Positions 11,777-22,415 of a stretch of 64,000 nt of DNA are shown piece by piece. The position numbers were made by a program, and so were the translations under genes. The notes under the pieces were generated by a model. It searched no databases. It saw only the letters and a list, made by a program, of their open reading frames with translations, and had not been told where the DNA came from. Numbering within the stretch: position 1 is the stretch's first letter; every line of letters starts with the position of its first letter. Origin of the DNA: Parelaphostrongylus tenuis (taxonomy: Eukaryota; Nematoda; Chromadorea; Rhabditida; Metastrongylidae); contig JAHQIW010006982.1 in the NCBI GenBank assembly GCA_019055375.1, positions 62,001 through 126,000 of the forward strand. The letters run 5' to 3'.

Positions 11777-12000
11777 GTTATTTAGTGGAACACATATAAA
11801 GAAGCGGTGAGTTTGTTGAGAGTTGATTTTTTGCTTGATGCAATTGAAATCTAGGTCCGGAGAACTTTTCGAAAGGAGTAATGGAGGTGTTTGACTGATT
11901 GGGTTGCGGACAACTTGACCTTTCCAGACTCTGAAGAAGACACTGTAGAAACGTCAGCTGTTGAATAAAAATTAATGCAGCACCTCGTGTTTGGTTCAAA
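11777..12000 (+). mobile_element. 3' UTR of PLE element D
   Basis: Directly follows the stop codon at 11774-11776 and matches the 3' UTRs at 14640-14875 (plus) and 14160-14340 (minus). It holds the hammerhead-like motif at 11924-11962 and then TTGAATAAA. Confidence 0.8.
11924..11962 (+). ncRNA. hammerhead-ribozyme-like motif, PLE D 3' UTR
   Basis: The order CTGAAGA - short hairpin - GAAAC - GTC fits the core of a type I hammerhead with a minimal stem III (C3-U4-G5-A6-N7-G8-A9, then G12-A13-A14, then a GUC cleavage triplet). Hammerheads are published from Penelope-like elements. Here stem I (GACT with AGCT) is imperfect and stem II weak. Activity is inference. Confidence 0.45.
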
Positions 12001-13379
12001 GAAGAAACTTAGAAAATAAAACTTCGTCAGGCGAAAAATACTAAGATGTAAAATAAAATTTCATTTTGACTGTTACAGTGCAAAAAACAGACTATTCCAG
12101 AATCACAGCACACGTTCAAATTAATTTGATTACTGCTTTCGAATGATTTTTTATACTTTGAATTGGAGCAGAAAGTACTTTCTCACCAAAGAGCTCAAAA
12201 GGGTGGGAATTATGGAAAAATACCGAGAGAAACTTATATATTGATGAGAAGTTGTGCAAGTTGTAATTGTTTTTGTTTAATGTTGCTATTACAGTTGTTG
12301 TCTGTTGGTGAATATATTGATAAACTGTCAACATTATCAGCATTATATCAACTATGGCTTAGAAGAGTGCAATTTTTAAGAAGAGTTGATAAGTCGTTTT
12401 CCCAAGAATATAGCTTTCATAATGGGAAGTATAACCTTCTAAGACAAATAAGCCTTTTTTCCACTAAAACTACATCCTTATAAGTCTCTGCAATTATAAT
12501 TTACCGAATTTTTAAAATAATGAGGTTTCCTTAGTATAAATTTATACTATATACGTGTCGAGAAATCCGTCACAATATGAAAGGACGGGTTGACTGCGGC
12601 AGGCGCAAAATACTATCACTTTTTGCTAGTAGGACAAGCAGAAGATGTCCTTTCTAGGAAGCAAAATTGGTTCCTAAATGTCCATTTCTCGAGCTATCGA
12701 CTGAATTCTAATGATCTCTAGGATTAGGTCTTTTCTAGAAAAACCTATGGCTCACGAGAGCAAAGCTTGAAATGCAATCGGTTGCAAAAATTGTTTTACA
12801 AAAGTGAGGAATTTCGAGGCATTTAGACGTTGATCCTCCTAGAAAAAAAAGTTTTCAAAAGTTCTTTCAGTGATGGCTTAACTTTTTTTTACGAAAATAT
12901 CTGTAAAAATCGAAATCTGACTACATAATACCAAAAGATCGACTGTGAATTGAAAAAACGATTGCAAAGCTTACTGTCAAAATCAAAATTTTGCAAGCTA
13001 TCGCTTGTGTACAAAAACATTAAGAAGATAGAGGAAAATGTTAAATAATAGCTTGAAATACATTCCTCGCAAGGACGGTTTTTTCCCTTGAAAAGAGCAA
13101 GACTTTGAACATTAGAGTTATCTTGCCAAAATTACTCATGGAGGAGTTTCATCAGAGATATTTTATCGCTTTTTGATGATAATATTCCTCTGAGAACTCA
13201 ATTAACCTGAATTTGTGATGGAACATGCACCAGTCTTCGTAACCGTCTGAACGGCGCGCCTGGCTGAGGGCCATAATGACTCTCATCACCCTCAGAGGGA
13301 TATACCAGGCTGCGGAAAATGTTTCTTAACACCAGCGAAAAATTCAAATTTTGTGTCTACTTAACGCAATACCGCTTAC
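12001..13379. other. unassigned AT-rich DNA
   Basis: I found no conserved frame, tRNA-like box or repeat in common with the rest of the window. The 106-codon frame at 12163-12483 has low-complexity composition and no recognised motif. A short inverted element may lie near 13255-13315 (GGCGCGCCTGGCTGAGGGCC), but I could not define its ends. Confidence 0.4.
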
Positions 13380-13815
13380 TTAATTCTTGGGAATATTCTT
13401 GGGAATATTTCCACAACATGTGCTATGAGCAGATAAACCGAGTCCAGGTTGCACTGGAGGGAAAGTAAATGATATTGATCGCCGAAAGCGCACGATGTTT
13501 CTATGAGATAATTCAAACTTCACACCGTAAGAAGACTGAGGAAAAGTTTGAATGACTGAAGGGCGTCGAGGTCTTGCCGAACCCAACCTACAGTCCAGTT
13601 GGTGCGCCGCCCTTTTATAGTTCGATTTCCGCTCCATGTAACATTTCGTGCGTGGACGCTGATTCGAGACATTTGATCAAGTGATGAGGCATGCCAGGAG
13701 TTCTTTGATTCAAAGCCCAAGGAATGGTGATTCCGAGCAGATCCAGAAGGTTGCAAGTCGTTGGCAGAAGGTCGTAAATAAGAATGGCTTTGTTAAAGCT
13801 ATTGTTGTTTTCCAT
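13380..13815 (-). other. overlapping minus-strand frames, possible decayed coding DNA
   Basis: Three minus-strand frames overlap here (13380-13637, 13520-13756, 13615-13815), as expected of one decayed coding sequence shifted by indels. Phrases such as LGITIPWALNQRTPGMPHHL look protein-like, but I do not recognise the family and there is no second copy here to test conservation. Confidence 0.25.
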
Positions 13816-14034
13816 TGAATTTACATATAGACTTCAATTTTTCGATGGATGTTACGGTTCGAGTGCTACTACTCAAACTATAGTACATGCATCAATGAAC
13901 TCAAGGAAAGAAGAAAAGAGAGAAAGAGAGGAGAAGAGAAAAATGTGTTTGTTTTCGAAAAGCTCTTTTGATCTTTTATCTCCTGTGGTAATTTGATTTG
14001 AGTCTTTGTTTAGGATGACTGAATATAGAACTGC

Positions 14035-14100
14035 CCTTAACAACGACTCGCGGTGGCATACTGAAGAATCGCGCCAGTGCTGCCATTGTTCCATACAAAT
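14035..14100 (-). mobile_element. possible SINE body fragment
   Basis: GACTCGCGGTGGC followed by CAGTGCTGC parallels the 53200 region of the SINE family. The match is short and interrupted, ending where a PLE fragment starts. Confidence 0.3.
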
Positions 14101-14149
14101 ATGGTGCCAATTTCGCGATCCTGCAGTGATAAATTTGTGGTTGAGCGTG

Positions 14150-14550
14150 GAGGAGGCCTCATATAATCTCTTTATTCAACAGATGATGTCTCGACAGCTC
14201 GCCTTCTCCAGAGTCTGGAAAAGTCAAGTTGTCTACAATCGAATCAGTCAAACATCTCCATTACACCAGAAAAATCACCGATAGTATATTTGAATCGCAT
14301 CAAGCACAGAATAAACTCTCAACATACTCACCGCTTTTTTATATGTGTTCCACTGAAGGATTTAAGTGGAGTTCACCGGAAGAAGATTACATAGGCTCGT
14401 AATACCCCTACCCCATCAAAACAACAGTCTTATATACTGACTCATATCACGAGTGATAACGAGGCATTCCTCCCTGAGGTTTACGGTTGGATTGGTGTTG
14501 TTAATTCATAACGCTTCCAAAATCTTTCGCGGTGATGTTTTATGTTCACA
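14150..14550 (-). mobile_element. PLE element E, 3' end only (left half of an inverted pair)
   Basis: The minus strand carries the C-terminal end of a GIY-YIG frame (14500-14400) and the family 2 3' UTR down to about 14150, collinear with element D. It stops at about 14550, where an opposite-strand copy begins. Confidence 0.75.
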
Positions 14551-14885
14551 CGTGATATGAGCCAGTATATAACACTATTGTTTTGATGGGTAGAATGCAT
14601 TACGAGCCTTAGTGATCTCCTTCCGGTAATCTCCATTTGATTCATTTAGTGGAATACATATAAAAAAGCGTTAGGTATGTTAAGAGTTGATTTTGTGTTC
14701 GATGTGATTGAAATTCAAAAGTCTGGTGTTTTTTTTTTGGAGTAATGGATTTGTTTGACTGATTGAATTGCAGACAACTTGACCTTTCCAGGCTGTGAAC
14801 AACGCGAACTGCCGAAACGTCAGCTGTTGAATAAAGATATTATATAAAACCTTGTGTTCAGCTCAGAGAAGAAAATCAGGAATTA
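14551..14885 (+). mobile_element. PLE element E', 3' end only (right half of an inverted pair)
   Basis: The plus strand repeats the same piece: the CACGTGATATGAGCCAGTAT coding tail, the 3' UTR, a degraded hammerhead-like motif at 14791-14829 (GTGAACA in place of CTGANGA, but GAAACGTCAGCTG kept), then TTGAATAAAG. The E/E' junction is head to head with both 3' ends outward. Confidence 0.75.
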
Positions 14886-15120
14886 TTGACCATTACGAGG
14901 TTAATAGATAGTCGGTCTTGGAAATCGTGAGAGCAGGATCAAACAAGAGACTATGGGTGTATTGCAGTGCACCTGTAACCGGTTCACCACACCCACTCCA
15001 ATTATTAATTTTTTGTCATAAATCTTAGCACCAGAGCAATAAAACTAAATATTATGATATAATTCAGCAAGCGTTTTGGGGCTTTCATGAGGTCCCTTCT
15101 AGCACTCAACCCCTAAGGAA
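14886..15120. other. PLE 3' flank and unassigned DNA
   Basis: GAGGTTAATAGATAGTCGGTC lies immediately beyond the PLE end, as it does at 7868 and, reversed, at 41480. The rest is unassigned. Confidence 0.4.
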
Positions 15121-16420
15121 CGACGTACCAGCTGAGGTACACGATTGTTTAAAGGTCTTTCTTACTGCATAAAAGCTTTCTTCGAAAGATTTGGTAATCA
15201 TTCCAGAGTTCAAATCTCTGCGATTTCAAGAAACGTTTACTTTCTGGAACAGTCTTTTTATTACGTTGCAACAACGAAAATAAAACTACTTTTCACACTC
15301 AACTTTCTTCATTGACTCGTCTGCGACTTCTATACGGCTCAGTTTTATAAGATAGCCCAAATCTCGACGATTTCAATACTGTAAACAATTTTTTTAAAGA
15401 ATATTGCAGTGCGCTGTAAGAGAGAAAAGAAGATCACGTTTCACACCTTAAATGCTACCCCGCACTACTTTTGGGTGGTTTATTGGTAATTATAGGTGAA
15501 GTTCATAAATCAGAAGTGTCTTATCGTTAGATAAAGAATGCAATATCCCAAATGACCTTTTTTACAGTTTTTTGACAAAAAGAGTGATTGATTCTCTCGA
15601 AATCCTTCATTTTTCAGCGGTATTGCATGTCATTGTAAAAAAATAAACAAACTTTCAACTCTATTGTGCATTTGTATAGCCTATCTTGCAAGAACAAAGT
15701 TTCAAAACACATCTCCTACAACTAAGCATTTCTAAAAAAGATCTATGTGCAAGTAACTCTAATATGTAGCTTGAGTAAGTATAGGAAGAGCGAGCGTTCA
15801 TCATTCGGTCTGATATGGTACCTTCCCTATCAGCACCCATATTCAAAAAAAAACGTATTTTCCGCTCTTACCAGATATGTTAATAGTTATTCATAGCTCA
15901 AATCTTGAAAATTTGAAAGGCGTATGATATTTTATAAAAGGTCTTTATCTTACACTGTAGAGTGAAAAGAGAATGTTATTCAACACTCATGCATCTTTCG
16001 ATGAGCAAAGCTCTTCGTCAAAAAAATTCAGCAATTCTTCGATAACACAATTTTCGGTGAATTCCATGGTTTTCTTCGTTTTTCAAGAAATCACTTCATT
16101 AGTCGCAACACTGAAATTAAGATAGCATTTCACATGTGGCACGTAAGCCCTCCACCGGTATGCGGATGTATATTGCAACACTGACATCAGGCCGTCGCTG
16201 CTCAATGACCAGCCGACAGCATAAATCTCAAAAATTTTTATGGGTGCGCGTGTCTTTTAAAACAATTCTCTTTGTGAGCTGCAGCAACAAGAACAAAACT
16301 GTGTTGCACATCTATGTATTCTCGCTAAACAACTATTGTTATTTTGTTGAAAATTTTTTCATCGTATCGGCGGAGACTCTAGATAAAAAAGCATGATATT
16401 GATATAACGGAAAATTCCTA
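15121..16420. repeat. irregular array of about 150-bp degenerate modules
   Basis: Repeated landmarks: CAAATCTC(T/G)(G/A)CGATTTCAA near 15210 and 15360, TAGCTCAAATCTTGAAAATTTG near 15890, and recurring TTTCACACTCAA or TTCAACACTCA boxes. Related modules occur at 9.5-9.95 kb and 59.4-59.6 kb. Identity between modules is low and the frames inside them are not conserved. Confidence 0.45.
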
Positions 16421-17012
16421 TACGCTAATCTGCTTTTTGTGCTTCTAACGATTTATGCTCGGGGTAAAAATGAAGGCGAGAGGCGAATGAAGAACAAAAT
16501 TTTTTTTGGATGCTACAGCGTATAAAATGGTGCTTTCAAAAACCGGCGACGTATAATTGTAGCCACAGATTTGAGTTTTCGGATAGCTACAAATATTCCT
16601 AAGAAAAGTTGTTGTGCAGCGAATGAGATTGGCTTAAAAATTTGTCGTCGCTTAACATATAAGTATCAACTCATGTATCTTTTGCTGAACAGAGGTTTTC
16701 ATTCAGACTCTCACAAGCCATTCGATAGCACATCTCAACGATCTCAATGATAAGCTTGATTTCTGAGAAGGACGTTTTGATGCGTTGATTGATTATGAGT
16801 TTCACATTCGGCACCGTGTCGACGGCGCAACGCAATTTACATTTGTGTGATGTACGCGCCGAGTGTAAAACTCAATACTCTTTCAGCTATAACGATGCAC
16901 CAAGAAGCCTTTCCCGAAAGCGAAATAGATTCTCAAGATTTTCAAGATCTGCGTTATCGAATGAGTGCGAAGGTCTGAGAGAAAGAGCAGCCATTTTAAC
17001 GCATGATGGGTA
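16420..17012 (+). repeat. compound repeat, segment P, copy 1
   Basis: Collinear, same-strand match to 60130-60720. Landmarks include GCTACAGCGT, AATGAGATTGGCTTAA and CAACGCAATTTACAT. No frame is preserved between the two copies. Confidence 0.7.
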
Positions 17013-17450
17013 GATCACTGTCTAATGACGCGTTAAATCATGCGATTATCATACTAAAAAGCCGTCGCTGCGGTTTCCCTTTACATTTTGCTCAGCTGTG
17101 AACCTTCTCGGCGACTCTGCTTAGCGATCAATTCACGTAACGGGGGAACGGGACCACGGCAAAACGACCGATCACGTTTGAAATATTATTATTCAGTTAA
17201 AGATTTCCTCACCACATCGTTAGAACTTCAGATAAAAAGTAGGTTCTGATGCTATGGAAATTGTCTACACGCTGACACGGTTTCGCGCTTCCAGCGATTC
17301 ATATGCATGGTAAAAGTGAGGGCGAAAAGCGAGTGATAAACGAAATCTTATTATGGATGCTACAGCGTCATAAAAGAGTGCTTTGAGAACTTGGCAGCAC
17401 ATACCTGTAGCGAGAGATTGAATCTTTTCAACTATTTCTAACACATTCAT
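16990..17450 (+). repeat. compound repeat, segment Q, copy 1
   Basis: Inverted match to about 59640-60055. CGTAACGGGGGAACGGGAC and TTTTAACGCATGATG have clear reverse complements in the partner. Its end (CTTCCAGCGATTCATATGCA and following) resembles the start of segment P, so the element has internal terminal repeats. Confidence 0.65.
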
Positions 17451-17700
17451 GAAACAGATCCTTTCATTATTATTTGAGCCAACATGTCATGTGGTCTGGT
17501 AAGGGCTCTTGTACAGCCCGAGACACGTGTTTCGTCCTTGTAGACTCATCAGCCGGGCAGAACCCGTCGTCTGTCGATCTTTTTATAGTCAGTACTTTCA
17601 TGAAAAGAGTATTCAGAAATTTGTCGCCATCCATATTAGCACCAAAAAATTTACTTCACATTTACAGCATAATATAAAAACCAATAGAAAGAAACGCACC
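17445..17700 (+). mobile_element. fold-back family end sequence, insertion
   Basis: Carries the family signature CATGTCATGTGGTCTGGTAA, then ACACGTGTTTCGTCC and CCGGGCAGAACCCGTCGTC, shared with 25590, 25930, 28200 and (reversed) 26150-26226. It interrupts the compound repeat between segment Q and the membrane-protein-like segment. Confidence 0.65.
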
Positions 17701-18160
17701 CTTCAGATTCTCGATATTTAAGCTGGCGAATAATTACTGAAGCCTTGAAAAGGAATAAAAGATACCTTATCTGAATATGAGTACGGATAAGGGAAAAGTG
17801 CCGAAAATCTTCTCTGGAGTCACATATGTTACTCAGTAGTTTGCATAATGCCAACCTTTTGAAGAAACTCGGCTTTCCCTTATCGCTTAGAATTATTCCA
17901 CTTTCCATAAGTGCTCAACTTTTCTCACTTACGTAAACTCTGAATGATTGGAAATATACGAATAATTGATATAAACTTAGTTATAGTGAGAGTTTTCGGT
18001 GAACACGCATCAAAGACAGTATGCATAATGGTTTTTGATGAATTACTAGCTGCTGTCCAATTTTCATCCACTATGGTAACCCTGGGTTTTGTGTGAAAGA
18101 AGGGAAGGGCAAAACTAAATATTCTCCTGTCATCCTCTTTGTACAATGTAATACAATTGC
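17700..18160 (+). pseudogene. membrane-protein-like relic, copy 1
   Basis: An inverted partner lies at 58985-59460. Translated in the matching frame, 17960-18075 reads IIDINLVIVRVFGEHASKTV and so on, then a TGA. The partner continues open through a hydrophobic segment. Conservation of the protein frame across copies points to a former gene for a membrane protein. I do not know the family. A nematode chemoreceptor fragment is possible but unproven. Confidence 0.4.
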
Positions 18161-18904
18161 CTGAATGCCAATTCAGTACGATTGCGTTGTAAACAAGCGT
18201 TTTTCTCTACAGAAGACACGTATAACTAAACCAAAATTAAACCAAAAGTGTATGAGAGAGTAGAGGAAACCTTGTTCTATAAAATGAATCAGAAAGTCGC
18301 AAAGTTTTTGCCAAACAAAGAAGAAAGCCTCATTCAAACAACAGCAATCGCGCAATTCGCTCTGGGCGCATCGGTTTCTATAGCTGTTCGTTAAGGGTCA
18401 AACAGAGCAAGATACGTGCTTCGACATTACAGCCTCGTCAGCTGTACGGTCCTCTTAATTTCAGTGATTTTCGTGGAGGGAAATCATAATGTAGACAAAC
18501 CGATTTCTATCATTTGCACACGCGCTCGGTGCGAAGATCACCTTAACGGTCAGTGTTGTACAATCGTTTGCTCGTCGATGGTAAAACGTGATTGTCATAT
18601 CTTTCATTTTGAGTGTGTTTGAGACCTCGCATAAAACAATATTCAATCTATTACATATTCTGAGCCTTTCATGAGGTCTATTATGGCACTTATACAGTGC
18701 AGACATGTGTTTTGGGTGATTCTTCCATCAAACGGCAAGTGTAGATGCTTTGACGTCGGTTTCTCTATGGAGGGCATATCTCCCCACGGAATCACTGAAC
18801 TGAAGAACACAGTGCAACTGACGAGGCTTCAATGCAGAAGCACGCGCTTCATGTTGTATAAGTGCCATAACAAACTTCATGGAAGTCTCAAAATATTTTA
18901 AAAG
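18161..18904. other. unassigned DNA with fold-back family remnants
   Basis: GATACGTGCTTCGACATTACAGCCTCGTCAG near 18410 resembles the internal part of the fold-back ends, in diverged form. Frames of 60-86 codons on both strands show no motif. Confidence 0.3.
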
Positions 18905-19130
18905 ATTCATTGCAATCATTTTTGAGCCACGCATGTCAGTGGTCTTTCAAACAGGGCTAACTTATAGAGCCCGATACACGTGTTTCGATCTTGCGATCTC
19001 GTCAGTCGGGCAGTTACCCTTTCTCTTCTTTTGCTAATCTCTGTGGGAGCTCCAGTCCCCACACTAAGACTACTGACCCTGACCACTGACATGCGTGGCT
19101 CAAAAATGATTGCAAGGCATATTGAAATTT
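18905..19130. mobile_element. short fold-back element with 31-bp inverted ends
   Basis: The segment 18914-18944 is the exact reverse complement of 19080-19110 (it includes GAGCCACGCATGTCAGTGG). The roughly 135-bp interior contains ACACGTGTTTCGATC and a GTCGGGCAG motif related to the larger fold-back family. No transposase is present, so this is a MITE-like copy. Confidence 0.75.
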
Positions 19131-19580
19131 GAGTTGTGGTCTTAAGAAAACACTCGAAACGAAGGTTTTAAAAGATTATATTGTTTTGAGCGAGGTCTCA
19201 GAAACTCTCGCAACGTAGGTGTATCAAAGTCTCCTCTACAATTCCTAATAACTTAGAACTTTTTTTGAACAGGAGAAATTTTTCTAAATGGGTACAGAAA
19301 ACCGTGCGGCTTTCAAATGACTTGCTTACTCGAGGCGATAGCTGAAAACACTGAATTTAGTGCCAGCACAAGACCGGTGAAAATGGCTGACATTGTTGAA
19401 ATCGATTTCATAACAGCAACTGTCTAAAAAGCCATGAAACGTTTCAAAAAAAACTGAAGAGACTGAACACTGCCTTCGAAGAATTTGTTCAAACACCTTG
19501 TTCACTTCTGAAAACATTTAGAAGATTCATTGCCCGATTGAAGGATTTCCAGAGCATTCGGTGGGCACAATGACTCGGAG
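19131..19580. other. unassigned DNA
   Basis: GTCTTAAGAAAACACTCGAAACGAAGG at 19139 resembles the outer flank of other fold-back copies (26250, 27750). Nothing else was recognised. Confidence 0.3.
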
Positions 19581-19582
19581 GG

Positions 19583-19960
19583 TCAAAAATGAGCGAGCCG
19601 AACGTCCAAAACATTGTCAAAATTATGCTGAAGCCGCGCAGTCACAATATCTCTCGTGCACACTTTCTGGACAAAAAGGTGACAGAAAGACGGTTTCAAA
19701 GGCTCGTTGAATAACTCGTTTGTAGCTGTTGCTCGTTTATTAAGGTGCTTTTTGCGAATACGAAGATATCCATGATTGAACCTCCCCGCATTCGTCAGAA
19801 TCGACGTCAGCTTTTCAGAAGTTTCAGCATAAGTTCGCAATAGCAGGAGCATGGAACACAGTCTATTTACGGACTGTGCGACTGCCTGGGCAGGCATTTG
19901 CGCCACCGGAAAGACGCCATTTGTCTCCATTAACAGAAGCGTCAAAATCAACGCTGCCAT
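19583..19960 (-). CDS. unidentified 125-codon open frame
   Basis: A minus-strand ATG frame starts with a hydrophobic stretch (MAALILTLLLMETNGVFPVA) that could be a signal peptide. It then becomes polar and basic and has no recognised domain. There is no second copy in the window to test conservation, and in-frame stops lie directly upstream. It may be a chance frame. A plus-strand frame at 20145-20278, which ends at a good AG|GTAAAATTTTC donor, is an alternative coding candidate nearby. Confidence 0.2.
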   Translation of the reverse strand: MAALILTLLLMETNGVFPVAQMPAQAVAQSVNRLCSMLLLLRTYAETSEKLTSILTNAGRFNHGYLRIRKKHLNKRATATNELFNEPLKPSFCHLFVQKVCTRDIVTARLQHNFDNVLDVRLAHF

Positions 19961-20144
19961 CTATCAGCAACAAATTTTACTCGGCTTACATGAACCTTGA
20001 GGTGCTCAGCAATTTGGTGTCGGTGGATTTATGCTCCAGCAGGTGTCCATACTGGAGGAGAAAATTTTGGCCACTCTCCACATTAGCGCAGATGCTTTTT
20101 CATGTACTGGCGGCCATGTGGGAACGTTTCGTCTGACGGTGTGA

Positions 20145-20278
20145 CATGGCGCGTCGTCAGATCTCTTCAGTTACTGCGATAATGGCTTTGCGCTATGTGA
20201 GAAAGGTGACGAATCTCGTGAGAAGGCAGACTCCAGGTAGCATAGTGGATGCAAGAAGGAGAATCCAGATGGACCTGA
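20145..20278 (+). CDS. possible first exon ending at a good donor
   Basis: ATG near 20150 opens 44 codons rich in arginine (MARRQISSVTA, then ALRYVRKVTNLVRRQ). The frame runs into CTGAG|GTAAAATTTTC, which fits a nematode donor. No downstream exon was found. This is a weak candidate. Confidence 0.2.
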
Positions 20279-20687
20279 GGTAAAATTTTCATTATTAAAT
20301 TATTAAAAAATCATTGAAAGACTTTGTGCAGAAATATTCTCAGTAAATAGAGCATCTATATCTTCCATTATTCATCGACATTTCCTATGGTTCAACGACA
20401 AAACCACATCGCTGAACGATGACCATAATGATGATGATTATGACAGTACAACGATTATGCTTTCGATAATGCTAATGAAAACGAAAGTAATGATAACTGT
20501 CACTGTTTTGAGCTGCTTGTAAAGTCTGGTGAGGGCACTTACTGCTAGGGATTGCAGTGACCAACACTCGAACTTGTACCTGGTGCAATGAATCATGCTT
20601 GTATTCGGTAATGATTGTGATAATGCTAGTGATAGTGATAGTGTATGAAAGTGATTCGTTGGTGAAAATGGTGAAGTGGTGGAAATG
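20279..20687. other. unassigned DNA with short GAT/GATA-rich runs
   Basis: Simple runs such as GATAATGATGATGATTATGA (20440) and GATAGTGATAGTG (20632). No gene was recognised. Confidence 0.35.
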
Positions 20688-20934
20688 GCTTGATCTCGCG
20701 CTTATGGCTCACCAAGCCCTCCATCCCTTCGGCTAGATAAACTGATACCAGACTGGTCTTAGACTTGTTTGGGGGATAAGCAGCACTGACTCTGTTCAGC
20801 GGTAGGCCACCGCGCGTCATTGTGAGGGCCAGATATGCATTAAGTCAACTCAAACGATGTTAATAAATGAAGACGAATGCATGGCGCATCCTTCACGGAT
20901 CGATCAACACCGAGAGCTTCGAGAGAGAGCTTTA
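20688..20934 (+). mobile_element. tRNA-derived SINE, 5'-truncated
   Basis: Starts at the end of the B-box region (ATCTCGCGCTTATGGCTCAC) and continues through the body (AGACTTGTTTGGGGGATAAG, CAGCGGTAGGCCACCGCG, GAATGCATGGCGCATCC) to the ACCGAGAGCTT end. It lacks the A box present in the copies at 29692 and 42978. Confidence 0.75.
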
Positions 20935-21110
20935 TGCAATACGCAAAAGTTATCACAGCCATCGAAAATTAGATAACAATGGACAGTTGGTAAAAAATGA
21001 TGCTGCGTACTACTTGCGGCACCAAGTCATCAGTAACTATCACTAATTATTTCCTTGGTGTTTCTGAAGTTGAGAGCTATTCAGAACTATAGAAGAGCCT
21101 TCTTCTATCG
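20935..21110. other. unassigned DNA
   Basis: Short spacer between the SINE and the 3' end of the cysteine-rich exon. Confidence 0.3.
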
Positions 21111-21134
21111 TTTTACGAATTTATTTACATTTTA

Positions 21135-21455
21135 CTAATATGAGCAGTACTCGTCGTCGCAACCTCTACCACTGCACAAGCCCACTGATCTTTCGTATCC
21201 TATGTATTCTTTCAGTTGATTGTCCTTGAAGCAACACCCTGTACCACACTCAACGACACCGCTCAAAATGACTTCTACGTGATCACGTGCAGGCGACTGT
21301 GGCGATTCACCTTGCTTCACACACTTGATCGGCCTAATTGCCACCCGTGGGTGTGCCCCTCCACTTTCACATTTTTTGTGACAACTTCTGTACGAAAAAC
21401 CACAGGCGTATTCATAAAAACTAGTAAACAATGTACATTTCTCATTTGTTCCTAT
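21135..21455 (-). CDS. cysteine-rich 3' terminal exon of a probable secreted protein
   Basis: On the minus strand, an exon that could begin after an ACAATAG acceptor (about 21453) encodes roughly 104 residues with eleven cysteines, including KCTLFTSF, SYRSCHKKCESGG, VECGTGCCFKDN and LCSGRGCDDEYCSY. It ends in TAG. An AATAAA box follows within about 15 bases (TAAAATGTAAATAAATTCG), as expected of a real 3' end. Dense cysteines without long hydrophobic runs suggest an extracellular, disulphide-rich domain. I do not recognise the family and did not find the upstream exons. An in-frame stop just upstream rules out extending it without a splice. Confidence 0.45.
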   Translation of the reverse strand: MGTNEKCTLFTSFYEYACGFSYRSCHKKCESGGAHPRVAIRPIKCVKQGESPQSPARDHVEVILSGVVECGTGCCFKDNQLKEYIGYERSVGLCSGRGCDDEYCSY

Positions 21456-21655
21456 TGTCACTCCTCAATCACTGTCTTCGGAAATGCGCTTTTAAAAACA
21501 GCGACTAAAAAAAGTATGAGAATACCTAACGTTCATAAGATCCAAATTGAAAGGAAGCCTTTAAAACCATGGCCAGTGATGTATCGCGTCATATCCAATC
21601 ATATCAAAGGGACGCTGAAAGATAATCGGCGAGTGGCCAAGGAAGTACCGTGATC

Positions 21656-22415
21656 CTAATAGAACTCCACGTACTGTACACGCCTAACATTTGAAGTGAT
21701 TCTGTGGTGATCAGAAGAATATGAGTGGAGAAAGACGCTTTCATTCTCACAAGTTAGGCTTAAAGAACAACAGTAAGAGAAAGAATCATGTTCAAACCCC
21801 AAAAATGTTGCTTTCCTGAAGGAAAATGCGGTTTCTATGAATTTCCTAAGAGTTTTTCTTTTAAACATCACATGTATGAAGTCGTTACAGTGATTTTACA
21901 CTTTTGTAATGTAAAGTGCCTCAAACATCTAAGCTTCGCTATATATGCGCCGGCAACAAAACTCGTTCAAGCAGTGAACTTGATACCTCGAAAGTGAGAC
22001 GTAATTTTTTCTTTGCTTTACTAAGCACTGGGAAGGTATTTTGAAAAAGTAAACCTTGTACTAGATTCTCCATTTTTCAGAGTTATGAAGTGACTGCTGA
22101 AAAGAGCAGGAGATACTACTTCTTGATTGTTAGAAGTACAACTTCAACGCAACAGGATGGATTGATCACTGGTGGTAGTGAAGAAGCAAAGATAATTTGT
22201 AGTTTACTGATAGTTGGTGTATAATCGTCTAATTGCTGGGAATTTTGATTGAAAATCAACAACATTGGTAAAAAATAAGGTGGAGAAAATGCACTCTTGA
22301 GAGTGCCTTGCGAAGCGATAACCACGGACTTAGAAGAGCTTACGCCGACAACATACTAAACCCACTCCCCTCCCTTCCAGGACAAGCTAACTTATAAAAC
22401 TTTGAAAATGAGAAG
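21656..22415. other. unassigned DNA
   Basis: Frames of about 70 codons on both strands, none with a motif or a second copy. Exons belonging to the cysteine-rich gene could lie here but none was recognised. Confidence 0.3.

Noticed and set aside
15661..15846. Short minus-strand frames within the 15-16 kb modules
   Set aside because: They are not conserved between modules or with the copy at 59 kb.
19583..19960. Confident secreted-protein gene
   Set aside because: Only a hydrophobic start supports it. There are stops directly upstream, no conserved copy and no motif, so it is listed with low confidence only.
21216..21653. 145-codon plus-strand frame
   Set aside because: It overlaps the minus-strand cysteine-rich exon, which has a better composition, a stop and a polyadenylation signal. 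The plus frame has no motif.
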